From contig JAGBAW010000028.1 of NCBI GenBank assembly GCA_017938725.1, positions 1-53,900 of the forward strand: DNA of 53,900 nucleotides. The letters are read 5' to 3'. Position 1 is the stretch's first letter; every line of letters starts with the position of its first letter. The notes below the pieces were generated by a model. That model saw only the letters and a list, made by a program, of their open reading frames with translations, had not been told where the DNA came from and ran no database searches. Shown piece after piece: positions 16,535-25,485 of this stretch. Origin of the DNA: Bacilli bacterium (GTDB taxonomy: Bacteria > Bacillota_I > Bacilli_A > RF39 > UBA660). The position numbers were made by a program, and so were the translations under genes.

Positions 16535-18205
16535 CTTAATATCCATTATTACAGGAAGAACTATAGGTTTTCTTCCTGTTTTCTCTAAGATAAATGGACT
16601 TATTTCATTTATAATTTGATTTTTTAATTCTGAGTAATTAAATTTTTTATTTTTAAGTTCTTTAATTATTACAGAAAATGCTTTATTTTCTATTTCTTTT
16701 AATAATTCTTCATTTTCATTTACAAGTACAAATCCTCTTGTAGTAATATTTACTTTACCAAGCAATTGTTTCTTTGGTTGATTAATATTACATATTACAA
16801 CTAATATTCCATCATTGGCCATTATTTTTCTATCTTTAATTACTAAATTACCAATATCGCCAATTCTATTACCATCTACATATACATCATAACATGGAAA
16901 ACTTCTAACTTTTTTTACCTTGCCATTTAAAACAGATAAAACTTCACCATTTTGCATAATAAATGTATTTTCTTTTGGGATTCCACAAGCAATTGCTAAA
17001 TCAGCATGTGCCTTAAGCATTCTATATTCGCCGTGAATTGGCATAAGATATTTTGGTTTCATTAATCTTAGCATTAACTTTAATTCTTCTTGATTAGCAT
17101 GGCCTGATGAATGTATTTCATTTAAAGATGTATTAGTGTATGTTTTAACACCTTTAAGGGCTAATTTATTTAATGTTACTGAAATTGCTTGAGCATTACC
17201 TGGTATAGGTGATGAAGAAAATATTACTGTATCAGTTGGTAGTAATTTTATTTTTTTATCCGTACCATTAGCAATTCTGGATAAGGCTGCTAGTGGTTCA
17301 CCTTGAGAACCAGTACAAAGAAGACATACCTCCTCAGGCTTCATATTATTTGCTTCTTCTGGGGTAACAAATATATTTTTATCTGTTATATATCCAGATT
17401 CAATTGCAATTTCAATTTGAGTTTCCATACTTCTACCAAATATGGCAACTTTTCTATTATTTCTTTTACATGTTTCTATAATATGTTTAAGTCTATATAC
17501 ATTAGATGCAAAAGTAGCTATTATTATCCTTCCATATTGTTTTTGGAATAAATCACTAAGTGTAGCGTCTACCCTAGATTCACTAAGTGACATTCCTGGA
17601 TTTAAAGCATTTGTACTTTCACTTAGTAAAAGTGTTACACCTTTTTCACCAATTCTTGCCATTTTATGTATATTAGACATTGGTCCAATTGGTGTAAAAT
17701 CAAATTTAAAGTCTCCTGTTTCAACTATTGTTCCATTTGGTGTATTAACAACAATTGCAAAACTATCAGGAATTGAGTGTGTTGTGGATATAAATTCTAC
17801 CTCCATATTTTTAAACTTATATTTGCTATTTTCATCAAATACAATTATATTATCATATTTAATATTTCTATCTGCAAGTTTCTTTTTTATCAAATTTGCT
17901 GCTTGGTTTGGTGCATATATGGCGGGTATTTGAACCGATTGAAGTAAAAAATTAATACTTCCGATATGATCCTCATGTCCGTGTGTAATAAATAATCCTT
18001 TAATTTTATCTTCATTCTTCTTTAAAAAATTATAATCAGGAATAACATAATCGATACCAAGTAACTCGTCTTCAGGGAATAATACACCGCTATCAATAAT
18101 AATTAATTCATTACCATGCATTATACAATACATGTTTTTACCAACTTCCCCAAGACCACCAAGTGCAAAAACCTTGGTATCTAAGTTATTATCAAAAAAT
18201 TTCAT
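16523..18205 (-). CDS. rnjA: Ribonuclease J
   Basis: A 560-residue metallo-beta-lactamase/beta-CASP RNase with endo- and 5'-to-3' exonuclease activity, central to mRNA decay in Bacillota. The metal site THGHEDHIG is at 74-82, the same positions as Bacillus RNase J1; GDFKFDFTP and the late IHGEYRML follow, with GHANQEELKLML in the beta-CASP part. The full HxHxDH set is intact, which favours the J1 type over J2. AAAGGAG precedes ATG 18205 on the minus strand. It faces a divergent coiled-coil gene. Confidence 0.95.
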   Translation of the reverse strand: MKFFDNNLDTKVFALGGLGEVGKNMYCIMHGNELIIIDSGVLFPEDELLGIDYVIPDYNFLKKNEDKIKGLFITHGHEDHIGSINFLLQSVQIPAIYAPNQAANLIKKKLADRNIKYDNIIVFDENSKYKFKNMEVEFISTTHSIPDSFAIVVNTPNGTIVETGDFKFDFTPIGPMSNIHKMARIGEKGVTLLLSESTNALNPGMSLSESRVDATLSDLFQKQYGRIIIATFASNVYRLKHIIETCKRNNRKVAIFGRSMETQIEIAIESGYITDKNIFVTPEEANNMKPEEVCLLCTGSQGEPLAALSRIANGTDKKIKLLPTDTVIFSSSPIPGNAQAISVTLNKLALKGVKTYTNTSLNEIHSSGHANQEELKLMLRLMKPKYLMPIHGEYRMLKAHADLAIACGIPKENTFIMQNGEVLSVLNGKVKKVRSFPCYDVYVDGNRIGDIGNLVIKDRKIMANDGILVVICNINQPKKQLLGKVNITTRGFVLVNENEELLKEIENKAFSVIIKELKNKKFNYSELKNQIINEISPFILEKTGRKPIVLPVIMDIKNND

Positions 18206-18253
18206 TAATTTCTCCTTTCTAAAGTATTAAAGTTAATAAGATTAACGAAACTA

Positions 18254-18282
18254 ATTATACTCTCTTTTTTATACTTTTGCAA
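18254..18282 (-). promoter_or_regulatory. Sigma-A promoter of rnj
   Basis: On the minus strand TTGCAA (18282-18277), 17 bases, then TATAAT (18259-18254). The minus-10 is perfect, the minus-35 fits at four of six positions. Confidence 0.65.
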
Positions 18283-18286
18283 TAAT

Positions 18287-18315
18287 TTGACAAAAAAAAC
18301 AACTTATGATATCAT
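18287..18315 (+). promoter_or_regulatory. Sigma-A promoter of the coiled-coil gene
   Basis: TTGACA at 18287-18292, 17 bases, TATCAT at 18310-18315. It is arranged divergently to the rnj promoter. Confidence 0.65.
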
Positions 18316-18348
18316 AATGCGCGACATTTGAAAGAGGGGGAAATCTGT

Positions 18349-20058
18349 ATGTTTAAAGATTTATTTAATGTTGATGATATATTTGATGAAAATACTGATG
18401 ATGTAATTGACGCGGATTATAAAGTGCTTGAAGAAGTAACACAAGGAGAAAATGCCAAAAATAAAAAACATTTTTTCAAAAGGTCTAAGAAAAAACAATT
18501 TAACTCTTTATTGCATGATTTACAACAAAGTAATCCAAATATAAAAATTGAGAAATTAGATAACAATAAGATCGTTTTTGATGATAAAGATTACGAAAAA
18601 AATGGAAAAAAATTTGATTTACCTATTGAATATGATTATGATAAAGAATCAGACCAAGTATTTAAAGATGGTAGATTAATAGCTACTATAGTATATAAGG
18701 ATTTAGAAAATAAAAGGGAAGATAATATAGATTTATCAGATATAAATATAGAAGAGGTAACACAAAGACAAAATAAAAATAAACGTAAATTATTTAAAAA
18801 GAAGAATAAGAGTAAAGAAGATGTAGATTTATCGAATATAGATATAGATGAAGTAACAAAAAGGAAAAAAGGGAAAAAAATATCTATGTTTATTTCAAAA
18901 ATTTTCAAAAATATTAAAAATAAATTTAAAAAAGAAGAAGTAGATTCAAAAGACAATAATATAATAAATCAAGAAAATGAAAATAACTATGATCCTGAAG
19001 ATATAAGCCTTAAAGACAAAATATTAAAATATTTAGATGGTGTAACATATACTATTAAAGATTTAATTCATATTATGAAAAAGGCAGATATTATTAGTGA
19101 AAAGGAAGAAAAATTAAAACTTATTAATGAATTTCTTGATAATAATAAAAATCTAGAAAATGATAAAAAGTTAGTATCATTAGTACTTGAGTTAGATAAA
19201 CTTGCTAATAATTTTGAAATGGAAAAAGCTATTAAGAAAACAGAAAAAATTAAAGAGTTCTTAGAGGAAAAAGGGTTTGACTTAAATAGTGAATTAATAG
19301 ATTTATATAATGAAATTATTAATTCTGAAGAAAATTATATTGAAAATGTAAATTCTTTATATAGCTACATAATAAATAATAAGGAAGAAATAACACTTGA
19401 AAACATAATCAATGAAATGAATAAAATATTAGGTAAAACATCTGTTAATGAACAAGTAAAGGATGAAGATAAAATTAGAAAATTAGAAGAAAAGAAAAAA
19501 CAATTAGAAAAGGAAATCGAGAAAAGGGCTAAGGAAGAGGCCGAAAGAAAGGCCAGAGAAGAGGCTAAAGAAAGTAGTTATAAGCATATCTCTAAATTAA
19601 TCAATCTTAGTATCTTATATAAGTCACAAGAAGAGCTTGATAAAGCAAAATTATTATTTTCACAATATCATAATTGTTATACAATTAGACAGAATGAAGA
19701 TATTAAATTAAATATTGAAAATGCACAAAAAAATATAAATACTTATTTGAACAGTAATGAAAATTCCTTACATCCATTTATTGAAGATCAAATTAGCAAA
19801 GTGGAGAAGGATGAAAGATTAAAGAGGGTAGGAGATATTACACTATCAAGAGATATTTATAAAGATTTTTGTGAAAGAATGAAAAATGCTTTAACTTATA
19901 ATTCTATAACTATCCTCAATATAGAAGAGGAATTGTTTAATAGATTAGATAGATACTTAACACTAAGTCAGAAAGAAGATATAAAACAAAAATTTAAAGA
20001 AATAAAATGGAATATTTCAAAAGACGTGGAATTATCAAAAACTATGACTTTAAAGTAA
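18349..20058 (+). CDS. Unknown coiled-coil protein with EVT-type repeats
   Basis: A protein of 569 residues, highly charged, without signal peptide or membrane segment. Near the N-terminus a unit recurs three times: VLEEVTQ followed by a basic KKHFFKRSKKK; INIEEVTQR followed by KRKLFKKKNKS; IDIDEVTKR followed by KKISMFISK. The second and third units start with D-L-S-x-I. The middle is helical, and a strong coiled coil with a K/E-rich KREAE-type run lies at about 375-410. A helical C-terminal domain of about 160 residues follows. GAGGGGG precedes ATG 18349; an in-frame TTG at 18328 lies upstream of that site. No family is recognised. A scaffold role is only a guess. Confidence 0.7.
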   Translation: MFKDLFNVDDIFDENTDDVIDADYKVLEEVTQGENAKNKKHFFKRSKKKQFNSLLHDLQQSNPNIKIEKLDNNKIVFDDKDYEKNGKKFDLPIEYDYDKESDQVFKDGRLIATIVYKDLENKREDNIDLSDINIEEVTQRQNKNKRKLFKKKNKSKEDVDLSNIDIDEVTKRKKGKKISMFISKIFKNIKNKFKKEEVDSKDNNIINQENENNYDPEDISLKDKILKYLDGVTYTIKDLIHIMKKADIISEKEEKLKLINEFLDNNKNLENDKKLVSLVLELDKLANNFEMEKAIKKTEKIKEFLEEKGFDLNSELIDLYNEIINSEENYIENVNSLYSYIINNKEEITLENIINEMNKILGKTSVNEQVKDEDKIRKLEEKKKQLEKEIEKRAKEEAERKAREEAKESSYKHISKLINLSILYKSQEELDKAKLLFSQYHNCYTIRQNEDIKLNIENAQKNINTYLNSNENSLHPFIEDQISKVEKDERLKRVGDITLSRDIYKDFCERMKNALTYNSITILNIEEELFNRLDRYLTLSQKEDIKQKFKEIKWNISKDVELSKTMTLK

Positions 20059-20063
20059 TAAAT

Positions 20064-20096
20064 AAAGACATATTTACACAATATATGTCTTTTTTA
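20064..20096 (+). terminator. Terminator of the coiled-coil gene
   Basis: AAAGACATAT and ATATGTCTTT form a ten-base stem, followed by T. Confidence 0.9.
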
Positions 20097-20167
20097 TTAA
20101 AAAATATAGAAAATTAAAAGAAAATAATATATAATTAACTTGAATATAATATAGAGGGAGTGAAAAA

Positions 20168-20557
20168 ATGGCAGAGACAAAGAAATCAGAGACTAAAACT
20201 GCACCAAAGAAGGCAACGACAAAAGTGTCAACTTCAAAATCTACAGCTAAAAAAGCATCAACAAAGGCAGCTTCCACAAAATCAACATCAACAAAAGTTA
20301 CAGCTAAAAAAACAACAGCTAAAAAAGTGGAAACTAAACAGACCCCAAAGAAAAACACATCTAAAAGTACGCAAGATACTACTATAGTAACAAAAGAAAC
20401 ACCTAAAAATGTTGAAAGTAATAATGTATCAAAAAAAGATCAAAGTTTTAAATTAACTAAGGATGCAATGTTTAGTGTATGGATTGATGCTTTAATTTTA
20501 GTGTTTATAGTATTGATGTTTGTATTAATATTGTATGGATATGTAATGTCAGCATAA
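20168..20557 (+). CDS. Lys-rich histone-H1-like protein with a C-terminal membrane anchor
   Basis: A protein of 129 residues. Residues 1-75 are almost only Lys, Thr, Ser and Ala, in repeated units such as S-T-A-K-K-A and T-A-K-K-T, like bacterial H1-type or Hc1-like DNA-binding tails. A short linker follows and then one hydrophobic segment at about 105-127 (WIDALILVFIVLMFVLILYGYV). No signal peptide, so the basic part should be cytoplasmic and held at the membrane. GAGGGAGTG precedes ATG 20168. DNA or ribosome tethering at the membrane is an inference from composition alone; low-complexity Lys tails can have other roles. Confidence 0.75.
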   Translation: MAETKKSETKTAPKKATTKVSTSKSTAKKASTKAASTKSTSTKVTAKKTTAKKVETKQTPKKNTSKSTQDTTIVTKETPKNVESNNVSKKDQSFKLTKDAMFSVWIDALILVFIVLMFVLILYGYVMSA

Positions 20558-20558
20558 A

Positions 20559-20583
20559 AAGGGAAATTATTTTTCTTTTTTTT
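20559..20583 (+). terminator. Weak terminator before ftsY
   Basis: AGGGAAA can pair with TTTTTCT through two G-U pairs, followed by a long T-run to 20584. A longer alternative pairs AAAGGGA with TCCCTTT at 20586-20592. Confidence 0.4.
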
Positions 20584-20622
20584 TATCCCTTTAAATGTTA
20601 TAATATTCACTAGGTGATATAT

Positions 20623-21612
20623 ATGGGATTTTTTGATAAACTAAAAAGAATTGTTAATAAAGATAAGGATGTATTTGAAAATAAGGATGAAAAAGAGTTA
20701 TATAATAAGGGATTTGAGAAAACAAGAAGAGAATTATCTGACAAATTAAATAATTTGAGTAAGAAATATAAAAAGATAAATCAGGATTATTTTGAGGAAT
20801 TAGAGGAAATATTAATCATGGCTGATATTGGTGTGAATACTGTTATGGGTTTTATGGAAAGATTAGTAGATAGAGCTAAAAAAGAAAAAATATCAGACCC
20901 GGAAATGTTAAAAGAATTAATAGTTGATGAATTATTTATTATTTATGTAAATGATGAAATATTAGTAGATAAGGTAAAATATAACGAAAACGGCCCTACT
21001 GTTATTTTATTTGTAGGTGTAAATGGAGTAGGAAAAACAACAACAATAGCCAAAATGGCAAAAAGAGAAAAAGATTCTGGCAAAAAGGTAATGCTTGTTG
21101 CAGGGGATACATTTCGTGCAGGAGCAATAGAGCAGTTAACTATGTGGGGAGATAAAATAGGCGTTAAAACGATATCTACAAAAGAAAATGCTGATCCATC
21201 AAGTGTAATGTATAAGGCACTAGAGGAGGCCAAAAAAGATAATTATGATGTTGTATTAATAGATACTGCAGGTAGACTTCAAAATAAAGTTAATTTAATG
21301 AATGAACTAGATAAGGTAAATAGAGTTATTGGTAAACTGATTGAGGGCGCACCACATGAAACACTTCTTGTAATTGATGCAACAACTGGTCAAAATGGAA
21401 TATCACAAGCAAAACAATTTAAAGAAATAACAAATATAACAGGTATTGCTTTAACTAAACTTGATGGTACTGCTAAAGGTGGAATAGTACTTGCTATTAA
21501 AGAGGAAGTTAATATTCCTGTTAAATTTATTGGTTTAGGGGAAAAAATGGAAGATCTTAGGGTATTTGATATAGAAAAATATATATATGGACTATTTAGT
21601 GAATTATTGTAG
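20623..21612 (+). CDS. ftsY: Signal recognition particle receptor FtsY
   Basis: A 329-residue SRP GTPase that docks ribosome-SRP complexes at the membrane. A short charged N-terminal region leads into the N domain and the G domain with VGVNGVGKTTTIAKMA, DTFRAGAIEQL, DTAGRL, TKLDGTAKGG and the closing FIGLGEKMEDLRVF. The acidic A domain of larger FtsY proteins is nearly absent, as in many Bacillota. ATG 20623 follows AGGTGAT; an in-frame GTG at 20614 is part of that site. The stop codon TAG is part of the ylxM ribosome site, so the two are translationally linked. Confidence 0.96.
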   Translation: MGFFDKLKRIVNKDKDVFENKDEKELYNKGFEKTRRELSDKLNNLSKKYKKINQDYFEELEEILIMADIGVNTVMGFMERLVDRAKKEKISDPEMLKELIVDELFIIYVNDEILVDKVKYNENGPTVILFVGVNGVGKTTTIAKMAKREKDSGKKVMLVAGDTFRAGAIEQLTMWGDKIGVKTISTKENADPSSVMYKALEEAKKDNYDVVLIDTAGRLQNKVNLMNELDKVNRVIGKLIEGAPHETLLVIDATTGQNGISQAKQFKEITNITGIALTKLDGTAKGGIVLAIKEEVNIPVKFIGLGEKMEDLRVFDIEKYIYGLFSELL

Positions 21613-21621
21613 GTGATAAAA

Positions 21622-21921
21622 ATGGATGAGAGAAATAAGTTAATATTACTTTATGATTATTATGGTGAGCTATTAAGTGATTCACAAAAGAGGTATTTCG
21701 AAGATTATTATTTTAATAATTTAAGCTTAGGAGAGATATCTGAAGAATTAAGTATAAGTAGAAATGCTGTGCATAAACAAATAAAAAGTGCAATAGATAA
21801 ATTATTATTCTATGAAGAAAAATTAAAGATAATTAGTAAAAATACTTCACTCATTAATAAGATTAATGAACTTGATGATATTAAAATAAAAGATGAATTA
21901 ATAAAAATAATAGAAGGTTAG
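21622..21921 (+). CDS. ylxM: YlxM, helix-turn-helix partner of the SRP
   Basis: A 99-residue member of the YlxM/p13 family. The sigma-70 region 4-like helix-turn-helix is visible: LSDSQKRYFEDYYFNN, LSLGEISEELSISRNAVHKQI and a following helix. In other Bacillota it is co-transcribed with ffh and modulates SRP GTPase activity. Here it lies between ftsY and ffh with gaps under 10 bases. ATG 21622 is chosen over an in-frame GTG at 21613, which overlaps the AGGTGAT site. Confidence 0.92.
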   Translation: MDERNKLILLYDYYGELLSDSQKRYFEDYYFNNLSLGEISEELSISRNAVHKQIKSAIDKLLFYEEKLKIISKNTSLINKINELDDIKIKDELIKIIEG

Positions 21922-21929
21922 GTGAGATT

Positions 21930-23237
21930 ATGTTTGAAAACTTATCAGATAGATTAGATAATGTAATGCATAAAATAAAAGGTTATGGAATAATTACAGA
22001 GGATAATATCAGCGATGTAATGAGGGAGGTTAGACTTGCCCTTTTAGAAGCTGATGTTAACTATCAGGTAGTTAAAGAATTTACAAATAATGTTAAGGAA
22101 AAAGCTTTAGGTGAAGAAGTAAGAAAAAGTTTAAAACCAAGTGAAATGTTTTTAAAAATATTAAAAGATGAACTTCTAAGTCTTCTTGGAGAAGATAAGG
22201 TAGAAATTGTTACAAATAAGAAACCTACTATTTTAATGCTTGTAGGTCTTCAAGGTTCAGGAAAAACAACTACTATAGGAAAACTTGGTAATTTAATTCG
22301 AAAAAAATATAATAAAAAACCCTTATTTGTAGCGTGTGATATTTATAGACCTGCTGCTATTGAGCAACTTAAAACAATTGGTAAGAGTTTAAACATACCT
22401 GTTTATGAAGAAGGTAACAATAATCCTAATGATATAGTTAGAAATGCCCTTAACTACGCTAAAGAAAACAATTTAGATTATATATTAATCGATACAGCAG
22501 GAAGATTACATGTTGATAAATCATTAATGGATGAGTTAGTGTGCTTAAATGATGAATTTAAACCTGATGAAATATTACTTGTACTTGATAGTATGATAGG
22601 ACAAGATGCTATAAATGTAATAAATGGATTCAATGATAAATTAGCTCTTACAGGTACAATTTTAACTAAAATGGATGGAGATACTAAAGGTGGTGTTGCT
22701 CTAACTGCAAGACATTTAACTAACGTACCTATAAAGTTTATTGGTACAAGTGAAAAATTAGATGGTCTTGAAGAATTCGATCCAAATAGAATGGTTAATA
22801 GAATACTAGGAATGGGGGATATATTAGGTTTAGTTGAAAAAGTAGAATCTGTAATAGATGAGCAAGAGGCAGAAAACACTTATAAAAAAATGAAAAAAGG
22901 AAATTTTGACCTAGAAGATTTTCTTGCTCAGTTTAAACAAATAAAAAAATTAGGTTCTTTGGAAGGATTGCTTAAAATGATCCCAGGTGCAAAAAAGATG
23001 GGACTTAACAAAGTTAATATTGATCCAAAAGATATTGCTAGAATTGAAGCAATAATATTATCTATGACACCAGAAGAAAGAAAAAAACCAGAAATTATAA
23101 AGGCAAGTAGAAAAATAAGAATTGCTAAAGGATCAGGAAGAAGCGTACAAGAAGTAAATAAGTTACTCACTCAATTTGAAGAAAGTAAAAAAATGATGAA
23201 AATGTTTAGTAATGGTTCATTTAAATTACCATTTTAG
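21930..23237 (+). CDS. ffh: Signal recognition particle protein Ffh
   Basis: A 435-residue SRP54 homologue that binds signal sequences and 4.5S/scRNA. N domain, then G domain with GLQGSGKTTTIGKL, DIYRPAAIEQL, DTAGRLH, TKMDGDTKGG; the Met-rich M domain follows from about 300, with the RNA-binding block R-I-A-K-G-S-G-R-S and terminal K-M-M-K-M-F. The length is normal. AGGTGAG precedes ATG 21930. It is the last gene of ftsY-ylxM-ffh. The SRP RNA gene is not seen in this window. Confidence 0.97.
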   Translation: MFENLSDRLDNVMHKIKGYGIITEDNISDVMREVRLALLEADVNYQVVKEFTNNVKEKALGEEVRKSLKPSEMFLKILKDELLSLLGEDKVEIVTNKKPTILMLVGLQGSGKTTTIGKLGNLIRKKYNKKPLFVACDIYRPAAIEQLKTIGKSLNIPVYEEGNNNPNDIVRNALNYAKENNLDYILIDTAGRLHVDKSLMDELVCLNDEFKPDEILLVLDSMIGQDAINVINGFNDKLALTGTILTKMDGDTKGGVALTARHLTNVPIKFIGTSEKLDGLEEFDPNRMVNRILGMGDILGLVEKVESVIDEQEAENTYKKMKKGNFDLEDFLAQFKQIKKLGSLEGLLKMIPGAKKMGLNKVNIDPKDIARIEAIILSMTPEERKKPEIIKASRKIRIAKGSGRSVQEVNKLLTQFEESKKMMKMFSNGSFKLPF

Positions 23238-23268
23238 GGTAATACACTATTCATATTTTTATAATTCT

Positions 23269-23277
23269 CATATTCTA
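23269..23277 (+). promoter_or_regulatory. Possible sigma-K minus-10 of the CotD-like gene
   Basis: CATATTCTA matches CATANNNTA, 24 bases before the start codon. No AC is found at the usual 16-17 base distance, so this is weak. cotD of Bacillus is a sigma-K gene. Confidence 0.3.
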
Positions 23278-23300
23278 GTAATAGATAAGGAGGATAAAAA

Positions 23301-23588
23301 ATGTTTAACAATAACTTTAATATGATGGGGATGGGTGGTTGTTGTCCAAAGGATAATCAATGTTGCCCAACAGTATGCGAACAAAAATGCTGTGAAGATC
23401 CAGTATATGAAGCACCAGTTGAAAATTGTATAAAAAAAGACTTTGTTCATGAAGTAGTACATGTATGCCCAATTCACACAAGAATAGTTAATAATCATAT
23501 ATATAAACATACTTATGTACCTGAATATTCATGTTCAGAAGAAAATGTTTGTACAAATATTGATGATAACTGTTGCAACAAATTTTAA
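23301..23588 (+). CDS. cotD: CotD-like spore coat protein
   Basis: A protein of 95 residues, rich in Cys (about 15) and with His in the middle. The N-terminus M-F-N-N-N-F-N-M-M-G-M-G leads into paired cysteines (GGCCPKDNQCC), then VVHVCPIHTRIVNNHIYKHTYVPEYS, which fits the CotD family core (HP-x-H-T...N-H-x-x-x-H). AAGGAGG precedes ATG 23301. Such proteins are cross-linked into the spore coat. The Cys content is higher than in Bacillus CotD. It has its own terminator. Confidence 0.8.
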   Translation: MFNNNFNMMGMGGCCPKDNQCCPTVCEQKCCEDPVYEAPVENCIKKDFVHEVVHVCPIHTRIVNNHIYKHTYVPEYSCSEENVCTNIDDNCCNKF

Positions 23589-23610
23589 AAATTCCATATG
23601 GAATTTTTTT
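23587..23610 (+). terminator. Terminator of the CotD-like gene
   Basis: AAAAATTCCATATGGAATTTTT is a near-perfect palindrome ending in seven T, directly after the stop codon. Confidence 0.85.
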
Positions 23611-23642
23611 CTTTTGTGATATAATAAACTTAGGTGAAAAAT

Positions 23643-24413
23643 ATGAATATTATTATAAATGATAAAATAGTATCTGAAAGTATTAATAAAAATCAAAATA
23701 TTAGTGAGGCTGACAAATCTATATTGGCGCCATGTATTAATTCAATTACAAATTTTTTTATTAAGCTAGGTATAGCTATACCGACAGAAAATAGTGGGCT
23801 TATATTAAAAAAATTAAATATAGTTAATGATTATAATAAAGATACTAACGAATTTGTTTCATATAATAAGGAAAGAAATGAACTTTCATTCTTTTGGTCA
23901 AATGTTAATAAAGATAGTTTAGGAGATTTTTATTACCATTGTATATATTCATTATTATCTATATTATCCATGAGATATTCTGAAAAATATGGCCAATTTG
24001 TTAATGGCGTGGAGTACATTAATGAAATTGGAATTACTAAAGGTAAGATGTTAAATGAGTTACTTAAAAGGAATATTACTATTAATATATCAATGGAAAA
24101 TCCTTATGATATGGATATAAAAAATTTTTATTATGATAGTCCTGATTACTGTACTATGTATGATAATTTACTAGAAAATATATTGTATTCAAAAATTGGA
24201 CTTGAAAAAACTCTTGAATGTTTTGTTGGTGGGCAGGGTGATATTATCTATTCACAATTTTCAAACATGATTGGTGAAAAAGATACACAGAGATTATATG
24301 ATGTAATTGATTCATACCCATCAAATAAGATAAAAAATAGAGAAATCTATGATGAATTATTGGCTTTATTAAATATATCATATGAGAAAAGATTTAATAT
24401 GAATTTAATGTAA
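23643..24413 (+). CDS. Unknown cytosolic protein
   Basis: A protein of 256 residues without signal peptide or clear membrane segment. It starts MNIIINDKIVSESINK and is mixed alpha/beta. The middle contains YHCIYSLLSILSMRYSEKYG and later a Tyr/Asp-rich part (DMDIKNFYYDSPDYC). I recognise no domain. AGGTGA precedes ATG 23643, with an in-frame GTG at 23634 inside that site. It is followed at a short distance by rpoZ, perhaps in one transcript. Confidence 0.65.
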   Translation: MNIIINDKIVSESINKNQNISEADKSILAPCINSITNFFIKLGIAIPTENSGLILKKLNIVNDYNKDTNEFVSYNKERNELSFFWSNVNKDSLGDFYYHCIYSLLSILSMRYSEKYGQFVNGVEYINEIGITKGKMLNELLKRNITINISMENPYDMDIKNFYYDSPDYCTMYDNLLENILYSKIGLEKTLECFVGGQGDIIYSQFSNMIGEKDTQRLYDVIDSYPSNKIKNREIYDELLALLNISYEKRFNMNLM

Positions 24414-24480
24414 AATTATGTATAATATGTTGCTTTATAAACTTTATTATTATATTATATTGTTGGGGAGTGTGATAATA

Positions 24481-24675
24481 GTGTATCCATCAATAGATAA
24501 GGTACTTAATATTATTCCTTCAAAGTATCAATTAGTTTATGTAGTTGCTAAAAGATCTCACCAAATGAAGGAAACAAAGCATTATCAATTACCAGATAAA
24601 GAATATAAAAGTAGTAAAAATATTGGTAAAGCTTTAGAGGAAGTAGCAGAAAACTTAATACATATTGCTGAATAA
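24481..24675 (+). CDS. rpoZ: RNA polymerase omega subunit
   Basis: A 64-residue omega subunit, which helps RNA polymerase assembly. The family core is clear: YPSIDKVLNIIPSKYQLVYVVAKRSHQM, and near the end NIGKALEEVAENLI. The start is GTG 24481, about ten bases after GGGGAG; this places the conserved Y-P-S-I-D at residues 2-6. In-frame upstream ATG codons at 24418 would add a hydrophobic extension that the family lacks. Its neighbours are an unknown gene and recX. Confidence 0.9.
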   Translation: MYPSIDKVLNIIPSKYQLVYVVAKRSHQMKETKHYQLPDKEYKSSKNIGKALEEVAENLIHIAE

Positions 24676-24725
24676 GTATTAAGTTTTTAATTTATTAGAT
24701 ATATGAACATAAGTTTGGAGGCTGT

Positions 24726-25469
24726 ATGAAAATATTAAAATATAAAAAAAACTCAGGTAACAAATATAAGGTTTTTTTAGAAGATGGTAGTAATATTATT
24801 CTTCATGAAAATATAATAATAAAGTATAATTTACTGATATCAAATTCATTGCAAGATGATGATTTAAAGTTAATTTTAGAAGATAATAATAATTACTTAG
24901 TTTATGATATGGTTTTAAAATACATTAGTATAAAAATGAGATGCGAAAGTGAGATAAGAAAGTATTTACAAAATAAAAATATTAATAAAGTTATTATAGA
25001 TGAAACTATAAACAGATTAAAAGTAGAAGGATATATAAATGAAAAATTGTATGTAAAAAGTTTTATATCAGATAAAGTTAGATTAAATAAATATGGTCCA
25101 AATAAAATTAAACAGGAATTATTAAATTTAAAGATTGATAAAGATATAATAGAAAGTGAATTATCAATATATCCAAAGGATGAATTTATTCAAAATTTAG
25201 ATAATTTAATAGATAAAAAAATAAAATGTAATAGAAGTTATGGGGAAAGCGTATTAAAACAAAAAATAATAATTGAATTTAGTAATAGGGGTTATGAAAA
25301 AGAGGATATAAGGAATATATTGAATAATAAAGATTTATCAAATGATGAATTATATGATAAAGAGTATAAAAAACTTTATAATAAATATTCAAAAAAATAT
25401 TCAGATAGAGAACTGGAATATTTTGTAAAACAGAAATTATCTCAAAAAGGTTTTAAAAAAATGCAATAG
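24726..25469 (+). CDS. recX: Regulatory protein RecX
   Basis: A 247-residue RecX, a modulator of RecA filaments. Three-helix repeats of the family are visible: MRCESEIRKYLQNKNI, then L-K-V-E-G-Y-I-N-E-K-L-Y-V-K-S-F-I, YGPNKIKQELLNLKID, and the C-terminal repeat RELEYFVKQKLSQKGF. The N-terminal 60 residues form the beta-rich extension seen in Bacilli. GGAGG precedes ATG 24726. recA is not in the window. It converges with prsA over a shared terminator. Confidence 0.88.
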   Translation: MKILKYKKNSGNKYKVFLEDGSNIILHENIIIKYNLLISNSLQDDDLKLILEDNNNYLVYDMVLKYISIKMRCESEIRKYLQNKNINKVIIDETINRLKVEGYINEKLYVKSFISDKVRLNKYGPNKIKQELLNLKIDKDIIESELSIYPKDEFIQNLDNLIDKKIKCNRSYGESVLKQKIIIEFSNRGYEKEDIRNILNNKDLSNDELYDKEYKKLYNKYSKKYSDRELEYFVKQKLSQKGFKKMQ

Positions 25470-25485
25470 TAATTGCATTTTAATT
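25458..25485. terminator. Shared terminator between recX and prsA
   Basis: AAAATGCAAT and ATTGCATTTT pair around four bases. On the plus strand TTAATTTT follows, on the minus strand TTTTTAAAA, so it can serve both convergent genes. Confidence 0.75.

Noticed and set aside
20160-20387. Second frame over the Lys-rich gene (Gln/Lys-rich)
   Set aside because: It is the shifted reading of the same repeats; only the frame from 20168 has the ribosome site at the right distance and a membrane segment.
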